From Chitinophagaceae bacterium UBA1931 (GTDB lineage: Bacteria; Bacteroidota; Bacteroidia; Chitinophagales; Chitinophagaceae), in NCBI GenBank assembly GCA_002337125.1, contig DDFJ01000004.1, positions 2,886,134-2,950,133 of the forward strand: a DNA stretch of 64,000 nucleotides. The letters run 5' to 3'. The notes beneath the pieces were generated by a model that was given only the letters and a program-made list of their open reading frames with translations, was not told the DNA's origin and searched no databases. How positions within the stretch are numbered: position 1 is the first letter of the stretch; the number at the start of each line of letters is the position of its first letter. Made by a program: the position numbers and the translations under genes. Positions 35,550 through 43,500 of the stretch are shown piece after piece.

Positions 35550-36029
35550 ATGACAATATCATTTAAATACAACCGCAAACAGGTAATGCGTGCATTACGT
35601 TATCATTTTATTTCAAAGAAAGAAATACGCATCCTGATTATACTGGTAAATGTTTTTGCGTTGTTTGCTGCTGCTATGTTTTTTTTCAGAAAAGTATCGC
35701 CGGTTGCATTTTTGCTCAGCTCCTTTTTATGGATGTCGTTGATGATGGCTTTCTGGTTTATTTTGCCAATGCTGGTTTATAATCGTGCCAAAACATTTAA
35801 AGATTCGTTTATACTTACATTCATGGATGCATATATGCATCTTGAAAACCCAAATGGCAGCAAAGACTGGAATTATAAATCCTTTCAGTACTTTCTTGAA
35901 ACCCCGGATTTTTTTCACTTGTATGTTGACGACCGGTCTTTTTTCCTGATACCAAAAGATGCATTCAGTGATAGCGACCAGGTTCACGAAATCAGGAAAC
36001 TGTTACAGGATAAAATCGGGAAGAAGTAA
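35550..36029 (+). CDS. YcxB-like membrane protein
   Basis: 159 residues, function unknown. Two hydrophobic helices (about 26-46 and 52-76) are followed by a soluble domain. That domain ends in the pattern FFHLYVDDRSFFLIPKDAF, typical of the YcxB-like C-terminal domain (PF14317-type), in which a short beta-rich domain follows two membrane helices. It lies one base after the PhoD-like gene and five bases before the diheme peroxidase gene, so it is part of the operon. I see nothing linking it functionally to its neighbours. Confidence 0.65.
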   Translation: MTISFKYNRKQVMRALRYHFISKKEIRILIILVNVFALFAAAMFFFRKVSPVAFLLSSFLWMSLMMAFWFILPMLVYNRAKTFKDSFILTFMDAYMHLENPNGSKDWNYKSFQYFLETPDFFHLYVDDRSFFLIPKDAFSDSDQVHEIRKLLQDKIGKK

Positions 36030-36034
36030 AATTT

Positions 36035-37123
36035 ATGAAACGGGTTTTGTTTATCGGAATATGGTTGTACATCATTGTACAATCTGGTTGTACTGGTTTT
36101 AATTCAGAAACTATAGTTGAAAAAACTGAACAGGAAATTCCACTGGCAATCAGGAATGAATTTTATTCAGATCCATCAAACCCGATAACGGATGCAAAAG
36201 TTGAATTAGGTCGTTATTTGTTTTATGACAAACGTTTATCCGTCAACAAAACAAAGTCGTGCGCCAGTTGTCACGATCCCCGTTTTTCTTTTACTGATAC
36301 CTACCGCCGGTCTGTTGGTGCTTATGGCGATTTAACTGCATTCAATTCTCCGCCACTTATTAACCTTGCGTTCAACCGTTATTTCACTTATGCTGATACT
36401 TCTTTTCATACACCTGAAAAGCAGATCAACAATCCAATGTTTGCAGATGCGCCGGTTGAACTTGGCTGGAAAGGTAATGAAGCGAAGTTGCTCAGGCAGT
36501 TTGAAAATGATGCATTCTATCAACCGCTTTTTTCCAAAGCTTTTCCCGCTGTGAGTAACGAAGAGCTGTTTACAGTTAAGCATGTGCAGTATTGCATCAC
36601 TTCCTTTATAAAAACGATTGTTTCTTTTCATTCTCCCTATGATGAGTATAACTATTATGGTAATAAAACAGCATTAAATAAAAGTGCTTTGAGGGGAATG
36701 GTTTTATTTAATTCGGCTGAATTGAAATGTAACCAATGCCACGGCGGCATTAATTTCAATGAGTCATCGTTTAAATCTGCTCCCTACGTTAACACTGGTC
36801 TTTTTCCTGATACAACTTTACATCGTGGACTTGCAGCTAAAACAGGTAATGCTGCAGACGTTGGAAAATATAAAATACCCACCTTGCGCAACCTTGCATT
36901 TACTTCGCCTTACCTGCATGATGGCAGTGTGGAATCGCTGCAGGAAGTAATTGGTATGTTTGAAAAAGGAAAATTATCAACAGATAAAAACAAACATCCA
37001 TATATAACAGGTTTCACTTTAAATTTACAGCAGCGGAATGATTTGATTCAGTTCCTGCTTTGCTTATCCGATTCATCTGTTATCAAAAAATCATACTACC
37101 AGGATCCATGGGGAATAAAATAA
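36035..37123 (+). CDS. MauG/CcpA-family diheme cytochrome c peroxidase
   Basis: Exported diheme enzyme. Relatives either reduce hydrogen peroxide (CcpA) or use bis-Fe(IV) chemistry to complete protein-derived quinone cofactors (MauG). 362 residues with an N-terminal signal and a possible lipobox (S-G-C at residue 19). Two c-type heme sites are visible: CASCH at 76-80 and CNQCH at 232-236. Each half has the usual context, with GRYLFYDKRLS before the first and KIPTLRNLAFTSPYLHDGS (about 280-298) after the second. Its stop overlaps the start of the amine-oxidase-like gene (TAATG), suggesting translational coupling. CcpA versus MauG function cannot be decided from what I see. Confidence 0.88.
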   Translation: MKRVLFIGIWLYIIVQSGCTGFNSETIVEKTEQEIPLAIRNEFYSDPSNPITDAKVELGRYLFYDKRLSVNKTKSCASCHDPRFSFTDTYRRSVGAYGDLTAFNSPPLINLAFNRYFTYADTSFHTPEKQINNPMFADAPVELGWKGNEAKLLRQFENDAFYQPLFSKAFPAVSNEELFTVKHVQYCITSFIKTIVSFHSPYDEYNYYGNKTALNKSALRGMVLFNSAELKCNQCHGGINFNESSFKSAPYVNTGLFPDTTLHRGLAAKTGNAADVGKYKIPTLRNLAFTSPYLHDGSVESLQEVIGMFEKGKLSTDKNKHPYITGFTLNLQQRNDLIQFLLCLSDSSVIKKSYYQDPWGIK

Positions 37124-38901
37124 TGAAACATCGTTTACTGAATTTTCTTTTATTCATTTTTGTTACAGCTGTTTTTTCATCTTGCGATAATGGAAACGGA
37201 GTAACAGTTCATAAAGGTTATGACGAAACTGCCATTGAGTCGATGATTGCGGAAGCAGATACATTGGTTACATTTCCTTTTGTGGCAGAAAGGGTAAATA
37301 AAATAAAAGATGCACTTCGTCAACCTTTGCCCGTTTTGCTGTATGCCGACAGTGCTTCAGATAAGCAAAGGTTTGCTGAATCAGTTGCACTAAAGGATTC
37401 AGTGTTTACACAATTTCTTTTTGATCCAGCAACACATCTTCCTTTCCGCAATGAAATATTTGGTATTCACCAGGCAAGAGAAAGCGATATGGCTGGAATT
37501 AAAGCCGCATATAATCTTGCAGATTGTTACCGGGTGGAAATGTATAATTATGCATTAAATAATACATCAGTTGCAATTGTTGATGCCGGAACGCAAAGGG
37601 TATTAAATCGTTTTTATCTTAGTCAAACGCAACCAGACTTACCTCCTGCGCTTATAACATTGGCCAATAAAATTGCGATGGAATCGCCGGAAGTTGAAAA
37701 AGCTCTGGGTTTTAAACCTGATGAAAAAAAACTGCTTGCACAGTATTATAAAACATCACTCAATCAAACACGGTGTGAGCGCAGCCGGCATCTTTGTGTA
37801 GCCCCAACTTTTTTATTGGGCGAAAAAACATTATGGGCAATTGTTGATTTAACTGATCATCGCTTAGTAGGAGTGCGGTGGATATATTCAGGAAAAACAG
37901 GTCCTGCTTCTCCATTAGTTTCTGAACGTAAACTTCAGGACGATAAGATTACTGCCTGCTTTTGCGAGCAGGAACAAAAGCTTGCACGCAATGGCTGGGA
38001 AATGAAGTACATGCTTACAAGCAGTGACGGATTACGCATCAGCAATGTTTTATATAATGGAAAACCAGTTTTGCGTAATGCAAAGTTGGTTGATGTACAT
38101 GTGAACTACAGTGGCTCTGATGGTTTTGGTTACAGCGATGCTGTTGGCTGTCCTTTCTTTAGCCAGGCGGCAGTACTTGCGTGGGAACCTCCCAAAGTTG
38201 TTGATTTGCTGGATGATTCCAAGAATAAAATCGGGTTTGTACTGGAGCAAACATTCCGGTCAGAAGGTTGGCCAACCCCCTGCAGTTATAATTACAGGCA
38301 ACGTTATGAGTTTTATAACGATGGCCGTTTCAGAATAACAGCTGCAAGCCTTGGACGGGGTTGCAGCAGCACAGCAACGTATCGCCCGGTATTTCGTATT
38401 GCTTTTGCTGATGATCATTCCAGCTTTTACGAATGGAAAAACAGCTCCTGGTCGCAATGGGAAAAAGAGCAGTGGCAGTTACAGGGTGCAGCAACATTAT
38501 TTACTCCTGAAGGATTTCAGTATAAGATTGCAGGAAACAGCGGAGGTTATTTTATGGAACCGGGAAAAGGGCAATTTAATGATGGCGGACGTGGCGATTA
38601 TGCTTATGTATACGTTTCAAAGCACGATAATGCAAGAGATGAAGGCGAAAGTGATCTTGTAACAATCGGCCCATGCTGTAATGCTGATTATCACCAGGGA
38701 CCTGAAAAATTTATTGAACCAAATGCTGAAAATATTCAAAATGCTTCTTTGGTTGTTTGGTACGTTGCACAACTGCGTAATGATGACAGGAAGGGTAATG
38801 AATATTGCTGGGCTGAGAATGTGCTGAACAGTAAAGGCGTTTATGAAACAAAGATTTTTCCTTGCTTTTGCGGACCAATGTTTATTCCGGTTAAAAACTA
38901 A
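37123..38901 (+). CDS. Cys-rich lipoprotein, divergent copper-amine-oxidase homologue without copper ligands
   Basis: 592 residues from ATG 37123. Lipobox F-S-S-C ends at Cys21. By eye the rest follows copper amine oxidase order. There is an N2-like domain (about 135-200, VAIVDAGTQRVLNRF then ANKIAMESPEVEKALGF), an N3-like domain (about 205-255, WAIVDLTDHRLVGVRW) and a catalytic domain (about 285-592) with SDGLRISNVLYNGKPVL, YEFYNDGRFRI and ENIQNASLVVWYV. The topaquinone tyrosine position reads S-Y-N-Y (Tyr389; canonical N-Y-D/E-Y). The copper positions H-x-H and the late His appear as Y420-R-P422 and N553. Thirteen further cysteines are present, including CC at 518-519 and CFC at 581-583. 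Homology is from memory, so treat function as open. Overlaps the diheme gene by one base. Confidence 0.5.
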   Translation: MKHRLLNFLLFIFVTAVFSSCDNGNGVTVHKGYDETAIESMIAEADTLVTFPFVAERVNKIKDALRQPLPVLLYADSASDKQRFAESVALKDSVFTQFLFDPATHLPFRNEIFGIHQARESDMAGIKAAYNLADCYRVEMYNYALNNTSVAIVDAGTQRVLNRFYLSQTQPDLPPALITLANKIAMESPEVEKALGFKPDEKKLLAQYYKTSLNQTRCERSRHLCVAPTFLLGEKTLWAIVDLTDHRLVGVRWIYSGKTGPASPLVSERKLQDDKITACFCEQEQKLARNGWEMKYMLTSSDGLRISNVLYNGKPVLRNAKLVDVHVNYSGSDGFGYSDAVGCPFFSQAAVLAWEPPKVVDLLDDSKNKIGFVLEQTFRSEGWPTPCSYNYRQRYEFYNDGRFRITAASLGRGCSSTATYRPVFRIAFADDHSSFYEWKNSSWSQWEKEQWQLQGAATLFTPEGFQYKIAGNSGGYFMEPGKGQFNDGGRGDYAYVYVSKHDNARDEGESDLVTIGPCCNADYHQGPEKFIEPNAENIQNASLVVWYVAQLRNDDRKGNEYCWAENVLNSKGVYETKIFPCFCGPMFIPVKN

Positions 38902-38919
38902 AACAGCAACTGAAACAGT

Positions 38920-39816
38920 ATGCGTCTTTCTATTATTATAGTATCAGCACTCGCTTTTGCTTTGTTTTCTTCCTGCAAAGAGGAGGTTGAATTTCAAAGC
39001 AATGATTGCAGAAAGTTGCCAACGTTTGTAAAGGCAATTGGGTTTAATCCTGCCCGTACTGCATTCAGCACCTCGGAAAAAAAAACAATGGGCCTTGTTT
39101 TAGTTGAACTACAGAAACAAGGTGAACCAAGACGATACCAACATCCTTCGTGGAAAATGGGTGGCTGGATGGGCCCCATACAACTTGATCAGTTTGGCAA
39201 TTGTTTTGTTGGCCCTGTACCGGTAGTTAATGTTTATAATAATCCTACTTCAAAGCAAAATACAGTTTACAAAGTTGATTCAGAATCGGGTGTGATGAGT
39301 GTGTTTGCAGAATTGCCTGTTTCGGATTCAATTACTTCAGTTAATCCATACGGCATTCTTGGTTTATGTTATCTGTGCGAAACAAATACATTGTATGTTT
39401 CTTCTGTTATGGGGAGCGATCGCACCCATGAAAAAGGAACTGTTTATGCAATTGATGCAACAAGCGGAGAAATTCTTGATAAGATTACAGGGATTGATAT
39501 ACTTGGAATGGGTATATCCTATGCTTCAGGCCAACGAAAACTTTATATGGGAAGTGCCCGTACAAGCGACATCTATGCCATTACACTCAATAAAAAGGGA
39601 ACATTTTCGGGTAAGCCGGAAATCATGTTATCGTTGATAAATCTAGGTCCAAGAGGCGATGATAAAGTAAGGCGTTTCAGATTTACCCAATATGGCGGGA
39701 TGCAGATTTTTGGCGTTGAATTTAATTTTAATCTTACTGCACCAACTGAAAAACAAGAAACAGTTTATGAATTCAGTTGGGATGATACCGAGAAGAAATG
39801 GCAGTTTGTAAAATAA
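38920..39816 (+). CDS. Propeller-like lipoprotein of unknown function
   Basis: 298 residues with lipobox F-S-S-C (Cys19). The mature protein has repeated strand patterns of a beta-propeller or SMP-30-like fold: LDQFGNCFVGPVPVVNVY, NTVYKVDSESGVMSVFAEL, NTLYVSSVMGSDRTHEKG, GTVYAIDATSGEILDKI and RKLYMGSARTSDIYAITL. These 'Y-x-I/V-D...SG' blades resemble PQQ-like and quinoprotein heavy-subunit propellers. A C-Y-L-C pair lies near 150. No catalytic motif is identified. Last gene of the operon, 18 bases after the amine-oxidase-like gene; that context suggests an envelope redox partner or scaffold, which is inference. Confidence 0.55.
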   Translation: MRLSIIIVSALAFALFSSCKEEVEFQSNDCRKLPTFVKAIGFNPARTAFSTSEKKTMGLVLVELQKQGEPRRYQHPSWKMGGWMGPIQLDQFGNCFVGPVPVVNVYNNPTSKQNTVYKVDSESGVMSVFAELPVSDSITSVNPYGILGLCYLCETNTLYVSSVMGSDRTHEKGTVYAIDATSGEILDKITGIDILGMGISYASGQRKLYMGSARTSDIYAITLNKKGTFSGKPEIMLSLINLGPRGDDKVRRFRFTQYGGMQIFGVEFNFNLTAPTEKQETVYEFSWDDTEKKWQFVK

Positions 39817-40536
39817 TTTATAGTACATAAAGGCTATAGAGTTGTTTCAGAATCAGTTCTCTGTTAAAATGTTTTTTATAAATTAATCTACATTGGCTCT
39901 GATTTTCATTTTTTTGAACCATAGGTGCATACTTAAGTTTGTTCAATTCCCTGAAATTATAGCCTGGAAAGCAAAAATATAAGGGTATAACGCCATCGGA
40001 TTAGGTAAAAACCCTTAAAAAAATTTTGTAATCTTTAAAAAATCAATACTTTTACACCCCCGATAAGTTTTTTTCATCGGGATTTCATTATCCTTAGTAA
40101 AGACTTCTCTCCAATCCTTCTGAATTTCCGTACTCCTTATCATTCCAGTCTGAGGTTATTGCATTTGCAAAATTCAACGTTCAGGCATTTTATTCCTTAT
40201 TATCAATTTTGGCTGATTGCTCAATTATTTGAGTTATTAATTTATTTATTAAGGTTAAATAAAAAAAATGAAGATCCGGTACTCAATCCCCAGAAAATCA
40301 GGCTATGTGTGTTTATGACACATTTTTAAGACTTTTTATTGGCCACAAACTGCCTCTATAAACGTCAACCTGAATAAGTTGTGAAAGAGTTATCGAATTT
40401 TCTAAATAAGCTGTCCGTAGCCTTTATTCAATATTCCTGTTAATCCGTACATCCAATCTTCCACCGAAAATTCCGTAATCCTTAGAATCCGGTGTCTTTT
40501 GTTTAACCGTATAGTTACCCTAAAACTAAACGTTAA
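39817..40536 (+). promoter_or_regulatory. 720-bp gene-free region with a long leader for the giant repeat-protein gene
   Basis: No gene seen. A promoter-like pair, TTTG at 40025-40028 and TACTTTTA at 40047-40054 (18-base gap), would give a transcript leader of roughly 470 bases. Just downstream, CCCGAT (40059-40064) pairs with ATCGGG (40076-40081). The rest is pyrimidine-rich with several TCCTTA and CCGTA words. I could not match it to a known riboswitch or leader class. Confidence 0.4.
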
Positions 40537-43500
40537 ATGAAAAAAAATTACGCTAAAAAAATTACGCAGTATTTGCCAATCCAGATTTTTCTGGTTGTGT
40601 TGCTTTTACTAAACAATTCTGAAATTTTTGCTCAGAATCCGCTTACCTCTGCGCAGGACTTCAACATTTTTACTGAAGGAAATCTGACAATTACTGCAGG
40701 TGATATTGAAGGAGCAATAGCTGTTGGTGGCAACTTAGTTGTGCTGGGAAATTCTCAGCGTACTTCTGCAAATACAACTGGTGGGCAGTCTTATGTTACG
40801 ATCAACGGACTTAAGTATGCTTTGGTTGTTGGAGGCGGACTTACCGGTGTTAATGGTGGAAATGTTTTTAAAATTGATGGTAAATCCGGTCTTACTGATG
40901 ATCATTACGTAAGTTTTTATTCTTTATCGGGAAGTACTGCTGCTGCAGGCAGTGGTGGTATTGATATTGGTAATCCAGTTACAACTGTTTTAAACAGGTA
41001 TGTACGTATTAATTCCACTGCACAATCTGCTTCAACAGTTCAAAACACAACATCTCTTGTAAACTTCAGTGCTGCTTTTACAGATTTCAGGTCACAGGCT
41101 GTTTCAATGTCAGGCTGTACTTCAAATGTAACTGCAACTGTTTCCGGTGGCCAGGCTACTTTGAACCTCGGTGCAAATTCTACGAATGTCTGGACAATTT
41201 CAGGTTCAACTTTAAATACTTACAGCCAGATTAACCTTACCGGTAATCTTCCAAGCGCTTCAAGACCATTGGTGATTAATGTTAATGCTTCAGGATCGTT
41301 TTCATGGAGCAATGTAAAGTTTGTGATGGGTTCTGAGTCCGACAATTCAATGGAAATAAACAGGGCACCTTATATCATCTGGAATTTTTATAACACAACT
41401 TCTCTTACAATAGCAAATTCAAACTTAATTCTTGGTTCTGTTTTTGCACCAAATGCAGCGGTTACTAATAACGGATCCGGCAACATAACCGGTCAGCTTA
41501 TTGCGAAAAGTTTTACAAAGCCTTATGCTGGTGAACTTCATATTGCAAAATTCAATGCAAGTGTAGCATGTGCTGCAACAAGTTGTACATGCGCTGGTAA
41601 CCTTGTAGCAAACCCAAGCTTTGAAAATGGAACAACCGGATGGGGTTGGAGTGGAGGTACACTTACTGCTGGTACAGGTGCTGTATCATGTGGTAGTTAT
41701 TCCGGCGATTTCCAGATCACTAATACTTCCAGCAACTGGGTTTCACAAACTATCGGAACCGATTTGCCAGCAGGCACAGTTATTAATGCATCTGTTTATG
41801 CAGGCACTCATGACAACAGTTATTATCATGAAGTGGGTGTTTATTTCTTTGATGCAAACTGGAACTGGATTTCCGGTGCTACTGTTGAAGTAAATAAAGT
41901 ACTTGCTAATGCTCCTGTTGGACCTCAATTATATACATGGACAGCTGTTGTTCCGGCAGGAACTAAATATACGCAGGTAGGATACAATGGTAATGGAAAC
42001 TGGATTAAAACTGATCAGTGGTGTGTAACACTTGCAGCTCCAACAACTGTTGCTTTTGGTAATGAAGTCTATATCGATTTAAATGGTAATGGAATAAAAG
42101 ATGGCAGCGATTGGGGTTATGATGGAATAACAGTGAAATTATATGCTGATGCTAACGAAGATGGTGTGCCAGATGGTTCTGCTTTAGCAACAACAATTAC
42201 AAGCGGTGGCGGTTACTACAATTTTGCCAATCTTGCTCCCGGAAAGTATATGGCGCAGATTGAAAACGCACCATCATGGATGTATGTGATTCCAAAAAAT
42301 GGCGGAGATCCTGATAATAATATTGACGATGATAATAATGGTCTTACACAAAGTGGTACGACAATAAAAGGTGGCACAATCACATTAACAACAGGTGGCG
42401 AACCAGGTGGTACTAATTATAACGGCACTTATGATTTTGCTGTTTATAAAGACAATGGCCTGGGCGATTTTGTATTTCTTGATGCAAACTCAAATGGAAT
42501 CCAGGATACAGGTGAAACAGGTATTGAAGGTGTAACTGTAAAACTTAAAAATACTGCAGGAACAGTTTTGGCTACAACAACAACTGATGCTTCAGGATAT
42601 TATTACTTCTGGGATCCGGTTCAATATGGTACTAATACTTATAATATTGAATTTGTAACGCCAACCGGTTACAGTCCTTCACCTTCCAACCAGGGAAGTG
42701 ATGATAATAAAGACAGTGATCCGGTTAATGGGATCATAAGTAATGTTACTGTACCTAATGGTACATGGAACAATTCGTTTGATGCCGGATTTACAACTAC
42801 TCTTTCGTTAGGAAACAGGGTTTGGTACGATGCAAACAATAACGGTATCAACGATTCTGAAAATGGTATTGCTGGTGTAACTGTTAACTTATATAATGAT
42901 GCGAATAATGATAATGTAGCTGATGGTGCTGCTATTAAAACGACAACAACTGATGCAAATGGTTATTACCAGTTTGACGGATTAACACCCGGAAATTACA
43001 TCGTTGGTGTAGTAACTCCAGCTGGTTATGTAAGCAGTGCTGTTGATGGTGGTGATCCTGATAACAATAACAATCTTGATGATAACGGCCAGGTAATTGT
43101 TGGAAATGAAACAAGAGGTTTGGCTATTACTCTTGCATTTGGCACAGAACCTTTGGTTGACGGCAATACTAATCCCAACAATAATATTACTTACGATTTT
43201 GGCTTCCTGCCAAATTGTGACTGCACAACTTCTGCAAACAACCTTCTTGTAAACGGAAGCTTTGAAAATGGTACAACAGGATGGAGCTGGAGTGGTGGTT
43301 CTCTTACAACTGGTACAGGTTATATCGCTTGTGGTGCAGCAAACGGATTTAATAACTGGAGTACCGGTACATCAAAAGTATGGCAGGATGTTGCTGTAGC
43401 TGCTGGTGCAACTGTAACGTTTAATGCTTATGCCGGTACACATACTGCAGGTCTTGCTTGTGCTCCTAAGCTGAGCCTGATTTTCCTCAATTCATCTAAT

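Noticed and set aside
37060..37122. Earlier start for the amine-oxidase-like lipoprotein
   Set aside because: Would put 21 residues before a perfect lipoprotein signal and overlap the diheme gene by 64 bases. ATG 37123 fits both the signal and the coupling.
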